Source: Flavivirga sp. 57AJ16 (lineage in GTDB: Bacteria > Bacteroidota > Bacteroidia > Flavobacteriales > Flavobacteriaceae). From it: 64,000 nucleotides of DNA. Location: NCBI RefSeq assembly GCF_028736925.1, contig NZ_JAQZAT010000002.1, positions 1 to 64,000 of the forward strand. The letters run 5' to 3'. The translations under genes and the position numbers were made by a program. Shown here one piece after another: positions 8,992 to 17,622 of this stretch. How positions within the stretch are numbered: the first letter of the stretch is position 1; the number at the start of each line of letters is the position of its first letter. The notes beneath the pieces were generated by a model, which was not told where the DNA came from, did not search any database, and was given only the letters and a program-made list of their open reading frames with translations.

Positions 8992-9028
8992 GAGGTCGCC
9001 TAAAAATTACTTTTAGGCGACCTCTTTT
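8992..9028. terminator. Strong terminator between yajC and oxyR
   Basis: A 14-bp stem (GAGGTCGCCTAAAA with TTTTAGGCGACCTC) around a five-base loop is followed by TTTTAG. It lies between the convergent yajC and oxyR genes and can act in both directions. Confidence 0.85.
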
Positions 9029-9056
9029 AGTTTATATAAAAATTATTTTATGGTCG

Positions 9057-10004
9057 TTATTTAGGTAAAGGACTAATAATTTTTACATTTTGAAATGCAA
9101 TGGCACCTCTAATAATACCAGATATAACATCTTGTAAAGCTTCAATAATTTGCATTTTTAGTTCACTTTTATGATATATAATACTTACTTCCCTGGCTGG
9201 AGAGGGTTCGGTAAAATGATGTAGATTTTCTTTTTCTTTATCGTTAATATCTAAAGTATGTAAATAGGGCAAGAGTGTCATCCCTAATCCTTCATTAGAA
9301 AGTTTTATAAGTGTTTCAATACTGCCACTTTCTAGTTGAAACTGATCATCTGTTTGGTTTTTAAATGCTTTACAAAGATTAATAACACCATCCCTAAAAC
9401 AGTGGCCATCTTCAAGTAAGAGCATATCATCAATATCTAAATCCGATACATCTATCGTTTTATGGCTGTGCAATCTATGGTTTTTAGGGATGTAACCCAT
9501 AAATGGTTCAAAATACAGGACACGTTCTTTTATGTTTTCATCTTCTAAAGGTGTAGCCGCTATAGCGGCATCTAAATGCCCGTCGTTAATTCTCGTAATG
9601 ATTTCTTCTGTTGTCAGCTCCTCAATTTTAAGCTTAACTTTTGGGTGCTTTTTTATAAAATTCTTTAAAAACATAGGCAGCAAGGTTGGCATGACAGTTG
9701 GTATGATACCGAGTTTAAACTCGCCCCCAATAAAGCCTTTTTGCTGGTCTACGATATCTTGAATTCTGTAAGATTCATTGACGATATTTTTTGCTTGTTT
9801 TACTATTTTTTTACCAACATCGGTTAATTCAATAGGTTTTTTTGAACGATCAAAAATAAGCACATCCAGTTGGTCTTCAAGTTTTTGAATCTGCATACTC
9901 AAAGTAGGTTGTGTCACAAAGCACTTTTCTGCGGCTTTAGTGAAATTCTGGTTTTCGGCGACTGCCAAAACATAATATAATTGGGTAATGGTCATAATAA
10001 TCAA
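9057..10004 (-). CDS. oxyR: LysR-family hydrogen peroxide sensor OxyR
   Basis: A LysR-type regulator of 315 residues with an N-terminal winged helix (TQLYYVLAVAENQNFTKAA, then CFVTQPTLSMQIQKLE) and a C-terminal sensing domain. LEDGHCFRDGVINLC matches the two redox cysteines of OxyR, which form a disulfide on peroxide exposure. The neighbour is dps, a classical OxyR target, transcribed divergently across 262 bases. Two ATG codons (10004 and 9995) are possible; the second gives MTITQLYYV, the usual OxyR start. The call rests on the cysteine spacing and the neighbour. Confidence 0.9.
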   Translation of the reverse strand: MIIMTITQLYYVLAVAENQNFTKAAEKCFVTQPTLSMQIQKLEDQLDVLIFDRSKKPIELTDVGKKIVKQAKNIVNESYRIQDIVDQQKGFIGGEFKLGIIPTVMPTLLPMFLKNFIKKHPKVKLKIEELTTEEIITRINDGHLDAAIAATPLEDENIKERVLYFEPFMGYIPKNHRLHSHKTIDVSDLDIDDMLLLEDGHCFRDGVINLCKAFKNQTDDQFQLESGSIETLIKLSNEGLGMTLLPYLHTLDINDKEKENLHHFTEPSPAREVSIIYHKSELKMQIIEALQDVISGIIRGAIAFQNVKIISPLPK

Positions 10005-10031
10005 TTTAGACTATAAAAGTATAAAAACCAT

Positions 10032-10046
10032 CGATAAAATTTATAG
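10032..10046. promoter_or_regulatory. AT-rich palindrome in the oxyR-dps intergenic region
   Basis: CGATAAAATTTATAG carries an ATAAAATTTAT dyad with flanking GATA/ATAG-like half sites. It lies 28 bases upstream of oxyR and 220 upstream of dps. OxyR sites in other bacteria are tandem ATAG-N7-CTAT motifs, so this is a weak candidate only. Confidence 0.3.
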
Positions 10047-10266
10047 AAGTAATTGTTAATTATAAATTAAATTTGTAGTAACACCAGTTATTGTTTGAAT
10101 TTATTGTAAAATAAAATGATGATTTTTTTCTTTATATAAAATACAAAAATAAAGTATAGCTGTTAGTTACGGTTTCTTTTTCTATTGAAATAGAAAGGAA
10201 AAAAGGGCGTTTTGTTACGATAAATTCAGATGATAAATGGTATAAACATTAAAAATAGATAAAAAT

Positions 10267-10746
10267 ATGGTATTAAATAGTTTAGGGTTAGACTCTAAAA
10301 AAACTAAAGATTTAACGGATGATTTGAATCATTTACTGGCTAATTTTCAAATATACTATCAGAATTTAAGAGGTATCCATTGGAATATAAAAGGGAAACG
10401 CTTTTTTGATTTACATGTGAAATTTGAAGAGTTATATACAGATGCCAATATGAAAGTTGATTTGATTGCAGAACGTATTCTAACATTAGGAGCAACACCT
10501 TTGCATACGTTCGAAGATTATGTAGGAAATGCAAAAGTACCAGTTGGTAAAAATATTTCCCAGGACGATAAAGCAGTACGCTTAATTGTAGATTCCCTAA
10601 CAGCACTTCTTAAAATAGAAAGACTCATTTTGGATAAGTCCGATGATGCGAATGATGAAGGCACCAATTCAATGGTGAGCGATTTTATTACAGAGCAAGA
10701 AAAAACAGTTTGGATGATGAAAGCTTGGTTAAACGAAACAGTTTAG
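10267..10746 (+). CDS. dps: Dps ferritin-like DNA-protection protein
   Basis: A 159-residue Dps/miniferritin that forms 12-subunit shells, oxidises Fe(II) with peroxide and protects DNA. Ferroxidase-site residues are visible in GIHWNIKGKRFFDLHVKFEE (His, His, Asp and Glu of the inter-subunit site), and the LIAERILTLGATPLHT segment is typical of the family. The protein is cytoplasmic. The start at 10267 follows a long AT-rich leader. Its divergent neighbour is oxyR, so peroxide induction is likely. Confidence 0.95.
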   Translation: MVLNSLGLDSKKTKDLTDDLNHLLANFQIYYQNLRGIHWNIKGKRFFDLHVKFEELYTDANMKVDLIAERILTLGATPLHTFEDYVGNAKVPVGKNISQDDKAVRLIVDSLTALLKIERLILDKSDDANDEGTNSMVSDFITEQEKTVWMMKAWLNETV

Positions 10747-10828
10747 GTTTTGTAAATAGAAGAAAAGCGATTTAAGTAATTACTGGGTTTACACCTATTG
10801 GTGTGTTGTAATGGATCATTAAAAGTTT

Positions 10829-10926
10829 AGACACGAATTACACGAATTTGCACGAATCATTGTCTGTAAAACTTGAAATCTGTCGGTAGACAGATTCATT
10901 AGTGAAAATTAGTGTAATTCGTGTCT
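10829..10926. repeat. Inverted repeat with AGACACGAATTACAC ends
   Basis: A 98-bp element whose ends AGACACGAATTACAC and GTGTAATTCGTGTCT are exact inverted repeats. A partial relative of one end occurs around 222-250. It lies between convergent dps and the DUF58 gene and could form a long hairpin in RNA. Confidence 0.7.
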
Positions 10927-10957
10927 CTTTAAAAAATGTGAATATCAGGTAACTATT

Positions 10958-12289
10958 TTAAAGTAATCCCCGAGCTTTTATTTCTAGGTATTTATTAATG
11001 GTGTTTATAGTCAGGTTTTCAGGGGTGGTTAAAATGGAATGGATCCCATACTTTTTTAATTCGTTTACAATAAGGCGTTTTTCAAATGCGAATTTTTCAG
11101 CAATGACTTTATCGTAAACTTGTTGTACTGTTTCTGCTTTATCGGTAATTAAGCTAGTCAATTCGGTATTCTTAAAGAAAACAACCACTAATAAATGACT
11201 TTTAGAAATGGCTTTTAAATAAGGTAATTGTCTATTTAAGCCATCAAGAGTTTCAAAATTAGTGTACATTAAGATAAGGCTTCTATGTGTAATGTGACGC
11301 TTTATACTTCCGTATAATCGGCTAAAGTCACTTTCAAAAAAATCGGTTTTAACATTGTATAGTGATTCTAAAATAAGCTGCATTTGTGAGCTTCTTCTTT
11401 CGGCAACTACTACATTATCTATGTGCTTGGAAAAAGAAAACATACCGGCTTTATCATGCTTTTTTAAAACAACATTGCTAATTACCAGAGCAGCATTAAT
11501 AGCGTAATCTAAAAGGCTTAAATTATTAAAGGGCATTTTCATTACGCGGCCCTTATCAATAATGGAATAAACTGGCTGTGATTTTTCGTCTTGAAACTGA
11601 TTGACCATCAATTGATTTTTCTTTGCTGTAGCCTTCCAATTTATAGTACGTAAATCATCCCCTAGAACATAATCCTTAATTTGTTCAAACTCCATAGTAT
11701 GTCCAAGTCGTCTTACTTTTTTAAGTCCGTATTCCAATGAATTCTGATTTATATTTAAAAGCTCAAACTTTTTTAATTGTTTAAAACTTGGGTAGGTGGG
11801 GACCATGGCTCCATCGTTGAAAGTAAAACGTTTAGCAACTAAGCTAATAACTGAAGATACATACACGTTTAAATGCCCGAAATGGTATTCACCACGCTCT
11901 GTCGGTTTTAAATTATATGGAATTAATTTTGATTTACGAGAAGCTATATGTTCTTTGATTTTGAAATCCCTAACTTGGAATTGTTCTGGAATTTCATCTA
12001 TGATTTCTAAATAAACCGAAATAGAATAATTATTGTCAATATTTAATTTTACTTGGTTTTTATCTCCGTTTGAAAATTTGTCCGGTAATATTCTGGTCGC
12101 TTCAAGTTTATTTTTTCCGATAAAAATGATTAGAAAATCTAAAAAGAATAAAAGCGCAAGCACTAATATAAAAAGTTGTGCAATGTTGAATAAAAGGGGA
12201 ATGAAATAACTTAAAGCAAACAATACCACAATGCCGATGCCTGCATAAAAAAAACGGGGTTGTATGTAGAATGGTTTAAAGAATTTCAA
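10958..12289 (-). CDS. DUF58 protein (MoxR-associated)
   Basis: A 443-residue membrane protein with two N-terminal helices (about 10-55) and a DUF58/VWA-like cytoplasmic domain. GDDLRTINWKATAKKNQLMV is the DUF58 hallmark. It is the last gene of the SpoIIM-DUF4129-DUF4350-MoxR-DUF58 cluster; MoxR ATPases act as chaperones for such proteins. The start appears to be a TTG at 12289, since no ATG lies nearby in frame. Eight heptamer repeats begin six bases upstream of that TTG. The precise function is unknown; relatives are linked to cell-envelope stress and to activation of extracellular enzymes. Confidence 0.88.
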   Translation of the reverse strand: MKFFKPFYIQPRFFYAGIGIVVLFALSYFIPLLFNIAQLFILVLALLFFLDFLIIFIGKNKLEATRILPDKFSNGDKNQVKLNIDNNYSISVYLEIIDEIPEQFQVRDFKIKEHIASRKSKLIPYNLKPTERGEYHFGHLNVYVSSVISLVAKRFTFNDGAMVPTYPSFKQLKKFELLNINQNSLEYGLKKVRRLGHTMEFEQIKDYVLGDDLRTINWKATAKKNQLMVNQFQDEKSQPVYSIIDKGRVMKMPFNNLSLLDYAINAALVISNVVLKKHDKAGMFSFSKHIDNVVVAERRSSQMQLILESLYNVKTDFFESDFSRLYGSIKRHITHRSLILMYTNFETLDGLNRQLPYLKAISKSHLLVVVFFKNTELTSLITDKAETVQQVYDKVIAEKFAFEKRLIVNELKKYGIHSILTTPENLTINTINKYLEIKARGLL

Positions 12290-12294
12290 GATTT

Positions 12295-12350
12295 GTTAAA
12301 AGTTAAAAGTTAAAAGTTAAAAGTTAAAAGTTAAAAGTTAAAAGTTAAAA
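12295..12350. repeat. Tandem heptamer GTTAAAA x8
   Basis: Eight exact head-to-tail copies of GTTAAAA lie immediately upstream of the TTG start of the DUF58 gene. On the coding strand of that gene the unit reads TTTTAAC. Slippage could change the spacing of the translation or transcription signals. Confidence 0.95.
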
Positions 12351-12410
12351 AGAGATTCTTCAACTCCGAATATATTCGGAATGTTCTGAATGACACGGTT
12401 TCTTATTTTT

Positions 12411-12452
12411 ACTGAACACTGAACACTGAACACTGAACACTGAACACTGAAC
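12411..12452. repeat. Tandem heptamer ACTGAAC x6
   Basis: Six exact copies of ACTGAAC, with a partial seventh (ACTG), lie 15 bases after the stop of the MoxR gene. It is a second 7-bp microsatellite only 60 bases from the GTTAAAA array but with an unrelated unit. Confidence 0.95.
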
Positions 12453-12467
12453 ACTGCGAACTGCCTA

Positions 12468-13535
12468 CTACCTCGGTACTTCAACAGTTTCAATAATTTG
12501 TTTTATAATTTGTTTACTTGAAACACCTTCCATTTCACGTTCTGGTGTTACAATAACCCTATGATGTAATACAGGAATAGCGGCTCTTTTTATATCTTCT
12601 GGTGTTACAAAATCACGACCAGACATGGCAGCAAATGCTTTACTGGATTTTAATATAGCAATAGAGGCTCTTGGGGATGCACCTAAATATAAAAATTGAT
12701 TGCTACGTGTAGCAACAATGAGTTCTGCGATGTATTTAAGCAAATGTTTTTCTACAACGATCTGACTTACCAAATTTTGATATTTTATAATTTGATCTCC
12801 AGTTAGAAATGATGTAATAACCTCTGTTTTAGATGTGTCTTTTAATTTGTGTTCTCGTGAAAGTATTTCTATTTCTTCATCCAGATTAGGATAATCTACA
12901 TCAATTTTAAACAAAAACCGGTCTAATTGAGCTTCGGGCAATCTATACGTTCCTTCTTGTTCTACAGGGTTTTGGGTTGCCAGAACGATAAAAGGGGCAT
13001 CTAGTTTAAATTTATTGCCATCAATGGTAATTTGTTGTTCTTCCATAACCTCGAATAAGGCAGCTTGCGTTTTGGCAGGGGCTCTATTAATTTCGTCAAT
13101 AAGGATCATATTCGAAAAAATAGGCCCTTTTTTAAATTCAAATTCCGATGTTTTTAAATTAAAAACAGAGGTTCCTAAAATATCACTAGGCATTAAATCC
13201 GGGGTGAATTGTATACGACTAAAATCGACACTTAGGGATTTTGCTAAGAGTTTGGCCGTAACTGTTTTTGCAACCCCAGGGACGCCTTCTATAAGGGCAT
13301 GTCCTTTTGCCAAAAGTGATGCAATTAACATATCGACCATATTTTTTTGACCGACAATAATTTTACCAACTTCTTGTTTTATTTTATTGACACTTTGTTG
13401 AAGTTCTGATAAATCCAAGCGGTTTTGAAATTGTAAATTATTGGTGTTTTCCAAGGCGCTACTATCAATTGATGATATAGCGTCTGATTTTGGTAAAAAA
13501 TCCTGATGGTCTTGAGATTCTCTATTTTCGTCCAT
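12468..13535 (-). CDS. MoxR-family AAA+ ATPase
   Basis: A 355-residue AAA+ ATPase of the MoxR/RavA clade, thought to act as a chaperone for assembly of membrane or VWA-containing complexes. Walker A is GVPGVAKT, Walker B is MILIDEINRAPAKTQAALFE, sensor 1 is ATQNPVEQEGTYRLPEAQLD and the C-terminal lid contains GASPRASIAILKSSKAFA. The first 45 residues are a charged, low-complexity extension. It starts two bases after the DUF4350 stop, so translation is probably coupled. Confidence 0.95.
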   Translation of the reverse strand: MDENRESQDHQDFLPKSDAISSIDSSALENTNNLQFQNRLDLSELQQSVNKIKQEVGKIIVGQKNMVDMLIASLLAKGHALIEGVPGVAKTVTAKLLAKSLSVDFSRIQFTPDLMPSDILGTSVFNLKTSEFEFKKGPIFSNMILIDEINRAPAKTQAALFEVMEEQQITIDGNKFKLDAPFIVLATQNPVEQEGTYRLPEAQLDRFLFKIDVDYPNLDEEIEILSREHKLKDTSKTEVITSFLTGDQIIKYQNLVSQIVVEKHLLKYIAELIVATRSNQFLYLGASPRASIAILKSSKAFAAMSGRDFVTPEDIKRAAIPVLHHRVIVTPEREMEGVSSKQIIKQIIETVEVPR

Positions 13536-13537
13536 AA

Positions 13538-14746
13538 TTATGTAGTATAAAAAGCTTCGATGAGCTTATTTAATTTGATTAGGTTTTCTTCAAAAAATTC
13601 ATTTTTTGATCTTAGCCAATTAATATAATTGATTAATTTTTTAACATCTTCTTTTTTCTTGCCGGTTTTGGCCGATAGCTTTACTATAAAATCATCATTT
13701 AAGGTAGACGTGTCTAAATTAAAATCAGTTCTTGTTTTTTCTAAAAAATACGTTATTTTTTTATCAATTAAGTTTTTATGGTCTTGAGTGTCAAAATATA
13801 AATTAGATACGGTTTTAACGAAAGCTATGGTGGTGTTTTGTAATGGTTTTATGGTTTTTATAATACGTTGTCTGCGTTTTGCATTAAATATCATGAATAA
13901 AATACCAAAAATAACGGCAGTATACCAAGCCCATCTAAAAGATAACTGTTCCAGAAACCAACTTAAATTAGATTCTTTTTCAACCTCACCATCATAGCCT
14001 GTTTGTATTTTTGTGTAAGAATCAAAATACACATTGTTTTCGGGTAAATAAGAGATGAGGCCTTCAACATATTTGTATCTGTCCTCCTTTAAAATGTTAT
14101 AATTTGTAAAAGCTTTTGGCTCGAGATGCAAATAGATGTTTCCGTTTCCAAAGGGGACTTGAATAAAATTAACATGCTTGTAATCAATTTTAGAATACCC
14201 AAGGATATTAAAGTTTATGGAATCGAAACGGGAAAAATAATAATCTCCTGCGTTTTTATCTATAATAGTACTTTCAATATCTATATATTTAAGGTATTGA
14301 TGTGAAATACTATCTTTCTTTTCATTTAAAATATATTCAACATCAATATCCAGGGTGTCATGAATTTTTTGAGAAAAATAATAATCGGATATGAACAATG
14401 TATTACCGGCGTCAACAAAATTTAATAATTCATCTACGGAATCATTTTCTAAATAATCTGAATTTCCAATAATTATATAGCTTCCCTTTGCAACATGCTC
14501 TCCATAACCGTTTTCAGAATGTGCTCTTAAATAACTGGCAGGTTGATGGAAAACCGTTCTAATTTTAAAATCCTTAAAAATATTTGATAACTCCTTATAA
14601 AATACACTAACACCGTAAGGTTCGTTGCTTTTTTCGTTAAAAGACTCTTCCCAATTAACGGTTTTAGTTTTCTTAATACCAACTAGCACAGCAGTAGTAA
14701 CTATCAGGGTAATAATTATAATGAGTATAGGTAAAATTTTCTTCAT
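13538..14746 (-). CDS. DUF4350 membrane protein
   Basis: A 402-residue protein with an N-terminal membrane helix (about 5-24), a large exported or periplasmic domain resembling DUF4350 (glutamine amidotransferase-like fold without visible catalytic residues), a second helix near 270-290 (FRWAWYTAVIFGILFMIFNA) and a C-terminal helical cytoplasmic tail. Its ATG overlaps the stop of the DUF4129 gene as TAATG, so the two are translationally coupled. It belongs to the MoxR cluster. Its biochemical role is unknown. Confidence 0.8.
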   Translation of the reverse strand: MKKILPILIIIITLIVTTAVLVGIKKTKTVNWEESFNEKSNEPYGVSVFYKELSNIFKDFKIRTVFHQPASYLRAHSENGYGEHVAKGSYIIIGNSDYLENDSVDELLNFVDAGNTLFISDYYFSQKIHDTLDIDVEYILNEKKDSISHQYLKYIDIESTIIDKNAGDYYFSRFDSINFNILGYSKIDYKHVNFIQVPFGNGNIYLHLEPKAFTNYNILKEDRYKYVEGLISYLPENNVYFDSYTKIQTGYDGEVEKESNLSWFLEQLSFRWAWYTAVIFGILFMIFNAKRRQRIIKTIKPLQNTTIAFVKTVSNLYFDTQDHKNLIDKKITYFLEKTRTDFNLDTSTLNDDFIVKLSAKTGKKKEDVKKLINYINWLRSKNEFFEENLIKLNKLIEAFYTT

Positions 14747-15480
14747 TATTTTACCAAATTTAAAAGCGTTATAAAATTACTTTTTGCCTTGTCATATTGC
14801 TCTATATTTAATGAGAATTTACCATACCAGATGTAATTGTATAAATAAGAAGTGTATGCAAATTTCTCACTAAAAGGCTTCTCTCTTATTTCGTTTAAAT
14901 ATTCACTATTGGTTTTGTCGTCTTCAAATTTTATATGGTTTTTTAAGCTGAGTGTTTTTAAGGCCAATAAATAATAATATCTAATGGCCAGTCTGTAATT
15001 ATTGTCATTTTCGGCATTTTTTATTAGAGCATGTATATCTGCATGTTCAATATTTTCTGCTGTGATGTCTTCATGATTATTAAGAGGTTTGTTTTTTCTT
15101 GAAGAAAACAATCCTGAACCACCTTCATTAAGTAATATATAAACCAGATAAACAACAGCAATACCTATAGCTAGATAAAACAGCCAACCTAAAGGACCAA
15201 GATTTATGGTTATATCATCTGTATTGTTCTTTTCCCTTTGTCTTGGCTTTTTGCTTTTATAATCTTCATATTTTTCATATTTGCCAGAACCCATTGGAGT
15301 TTTGGAGACTATTTTTCTTCCTTCGTAATTGTATTTGTCACTAGTATATCGGTCTTTAAAATGGTCATCAAAAGACCTTATTTTTTCAGGACCTTGTAGT
15401 ACGTTAGAGCCAAAAACAGTTTGAAAACAGCAAACCATAACAGCCAAAAAAAAGGTTATATGTAATTTGTTTATTTTCAA
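14746..15480 (-). CDS. DUF4129 domain membrane protein
   Basis: A 244-residue protein with an N-terminal signal or anchor (about 8-24), a charged linker, a membrane helix around LGWLFYLAIGIAVVYLVYIL and a C-terminal DUF4129-like region (NNYRLAIRYYYLLALKTLS, then YLNEIREKPFSEKFAYTSYLYNYIWYG). DUF4129 proteins are usual members of MoxR-DUF58 clusters. It starts directly at the SpoIIM-like stop, with no gap, and overlaps DUF4350 by one base. The function is unknown. Confidence 0.8.
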   Translation of the reverse strand: MKINKLHITFFLAVMVCCFQTVFGSNVLQGPEKIRSFDDHFKDRYTSDKYNYEGRKIVSKTPMGSGKYEKYEDYKSKKPRQREKNNTDDITINLGPLGWLFYLAIGIAVVYLVYILLNEGGSGLFSSRKNKPLNNHEDITAENIEHADIHALIKNAENDNNYRLAIRYYYLLALKTLSLKNHIKFEDDKTNSEYLNEIREKPFSEKFAYTSYLYNYIWYGKFSLNIEQYDKAKSNFITLLNLVK

Positions 15481-16467
15481 TTAAGAGTCGAACTTGATCA
15501 TTTGAAGTTGAGTAATTTTTTTCTGGACTTTGAAGGGATATATTAAATAATAATAACTAATAACACTTAACGTAATTAATATGATACCTGTCGATAACCA
15601 ATTAGGCATAATATTGGAATATCTCGTAATAAAACCTTCTAAAAATCCAGCAGAAAAAGTGAAAGGAAACGTACTTATTAATATTTTAATACCCGTTTTT
15701 GCACCTTGTTTAAAAGAGGTATATCTGGAATGTGTAGCAGGAAATAAAATGCTGGCGCCTAGAATAAGCCCAGCAGCAGCTTCAATAACTATAGCAAAAA
15801 TTTCCATGGCCCCATGTATCCAAATGCCACGAACACTCTCCCATAAAACACCTTTGTCATAAAAGAAATATTGAAACGACCCTAACATAATACAATTTTT
15901 AAACATAATGTAAAGTGTTCCAATCCCTAAGAAAACACCTAAAACAAAAGCAATAATACCAACGCGTAGATTGTTTATGGTAATGCCGATAAAGCTTCCC
16001 CAATTACTACCACTTTTATAGACAGCTACGGGATCTCCAGCTTCAATATTTTCTAAAGACATATTTACATAATTATCTCCTAATACAGAACGGACAAATT
16101 CACCATCATTAGCAGCAGAAATAACCCCTATAAAAGTAAATGCAAAAAAGACAGCAAAAGCGATATAAATAAATTTTCGGTATTGATAACAAATCAGAGG
16201 AACTTCAGTTTTCCAAAACCCAAAAATCCTATTAGTGTCTTCTCTTTTTGTTTTGTAAATTTTTTGAAAAGCTTTGGCCGCTAACTGATTAAGATATAGA
16301 ATGACCTTGCTTTTAGGATAATAGGTTTGGGCGTATGCTAAATCATTTATTAAGTGAATGTATTGTGACGCAAGCTCGTCGGGGTCTTCAAAGTCATTAT
16401 TAAAGACTGCCCTTTCAAAACTTAGCCATTTTTCTTTATTTTGCTTGATAAATGAAACTTCCCTCAT
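15481..16467 (-). CDS. SpoIIM/DUF95-family membrane protein
   Basis: A 328-residue polytopic inner-membrane protein of the stage II sporulation protein M (DUF95) family. It has a soluble N-terminus of about 105 residues and then five or six membrane helices, including a GSWGSFIGITINNLRVGIIAF-like core and GIWIHGAMEIFAIVIEAAAG. In Firmicutes SpoIIM is part of the engulfment machine. Here there is no sporulation, and the family is found first in MoxR-DUF58 operons. It is divergent from the RDD gene, with only 24 bases between starts. Confidence 0.88.
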   Translation of the reverse strand: MREVSFIKQNKEKWLSFERAVFNNDFEDPDELASQYIHLINDLAYAQTYYPKSKVILYLNQLAAKAFQKIYKTKREDTNRIFGFWKTEVPLICYQYRKFIYIAFAVFFAFTFIGVISAANDGEFVRSVLGDNYVNMSLENIEAGDPVAVYKSGSNWGSFIGITINNLRVGIIAFVLGVFLGIGTLYIMFKNCIMLGSFQYFFYDKGVLWESVRGIWIHGAMEIFAIVIEAAAGLILGASILFPATHSRYTSFKQGAKTGIKILISTFPFTFSAGFLEGFITRYSNIMPNWLSTGIILITLSVISYYYLIYPFKVQKKITQLQMIKFDS

Positions 16468-16491
16468 ATATTTGATAAAATAAAATATAAA

Positions 16492-17211
16492 ATGTCAGAG
16501 TTACAAATTAACACGACCCAAAATGTAAAAATAACGTTCAATGCTGCAGGTGGTGGAGAAAGATTGTTAGCGTTCATCCTTGATACGGTTATTAAAATGG
16601 GGTATTTACTAATATTAAATAAAATATTTGGTGTTTTTGAAGGGATGGACGAATGGTCTCAAATAGGTATTAATACGATTTTGAGTTTTCCTGTGATGTT
16701 TTATACTTTGGCATTGGAGTCTTTTTTTCAGGGACAAACTATTGGTAAGCGTGTTCTTAAAATTAGAGTTGTTAAAATTGATGGGTATCAAGCATCGCTA
16801 TCTGATTATGTAGTACGTTGGTTTTTTAGAATTGTTGATGTTTATATTTTTGGATTGGGCTTTTTCGTGATGTTATCTAATAAAAAAACACAAAGATTAG
16901 GGGACATGGCAGCAGGAACCGCTGTAATTGCATTAAAAGATCAGGTGAATATTAGCCATACTATTTTAGAGGATTTAAGACAAGACTATAAGCCTACCTA
17001 CCCTAATGTTATTAAATTGTCTGATAATGATGCACGTATTATAAAAGATACGTTTATTACGGCAAGAGCCTCAAAAGATCATCAAACATTAATAAAGTTA
17101 AGGTCAAAAATAATAGAAGTAGCTGGTATAAAGGAGGTGAAACAAGCAAATGACATTCAGTTTATTGATGTTATTTTAAAGGATTATAATTTTTACACCC
17201 AAGATATGTAA
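16492..17211 (+). CDS. RDD-family membrane protein
   Basis: A 239-residue protein with an RDD domain of three or four membrane helices. GERLLAFILDTVIKMGYLL contains the Arg and Asp that name the family, and FFQGQTIGKRVLKIRVVKIDG is the conserved second block. A cytoplasmic C-terminal region of about 90 residues follows. It is divergent from the MoxR cluster, a pairing conserved in Bacteroidota. Some RDD proteins act as ion exchangers, but no role can be assigned here. Confidence 0.88.
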   Translation: MSELQINTTQNVKITFNAAGGGERLLAFILDTVIKMGYLLILNKIFGVFEGMDEWSQIGINTILSFPVMFYTLALESFFQGQTIGKRVLKIRVVKIDGYQASLSDYVVRWFFRIVDVYIFGLGFFVMLSNKKTQRLGDMAAGTAVIALKDQVNISHTILEDLRQDYKPTYPNVIKLSDNDARIIKDTFITARASKDHQTLIKLRSKIIEVAGIKEVKQANDIQFIDVILKDYNFYTQDM

Positions 17212-17256
17212 GCAGAGAACCACTTTTTCTTTTTCAGAAAAAGTGTGTGAATCGCT

Positions 17257-17311
17257 TATCCTGAGCCTTTCGGTTTCGCTAAGACAGCTACGTCGACGTG
17301 TTTCAGGATAA
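17257..17311. repeat. Hairpin-forming intergenic repeat
   Basis: TTATCCTGA and TCAGGATAA form the two arms of an imperfect hairpin. Its interior contains GAGCCTTTCGG, the same short motif found inside the nested element at 18351-18535. It lies 45 bases after the RDD stop and may act as a terminator. Confidence 0.5.
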
Positions 17312-17377
17312 GGATATTGCATGTTTCTTAAGAATGGGGTTTTTGTTATGCCTGTCTGTTGAGAGGTGCCATATTAT

Positions 17378-17560
17378 GAAGTGATTTAAACTTTTTTGAT
17401 TGAAGCGAAAAATAGCTGATTTTTATTCATTTTGAAGTCTTTTTTGCACTCCATAGCAGCGTTACGAAGTAATAAAAAGACAAAAAAAAAGGGTGAAAAG
17501 GAGCATTCCTGCCTGCCGGCAGGCAGGTTGCACCCAATTGAAAAAAGTTTAAATCACTTC
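17378..17560. repeat. MITE family C, copy 1
   Basis: A 183-bp element. Its arms GAAGTGATTTAAACTTTTTT and AAAAAAGTTTAAATCACTTC are inverted repeats, followed inward by GATTGAAGCGAAAAATAG on the left. The interior carries the 20-bp perfect palindrome CCTGCCTGCCGGCAGGCAGG near 17507-17528, which is absent from copy 2, so a smaller repeat has inserted here. Other copies lie at 24501-24659 and 27580-27783. Apart from this and the hairpin at 17257, the 411-base gap between the RDD and TRIC genes holds nothing else I can identify. Confidence 0.85.
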
Positions 17561-17622
17561 TATATATAACAATTGAAAATAAAGATAGCTAGTAACAATT
17601 TTAAGATTAAATTAAAAATATT

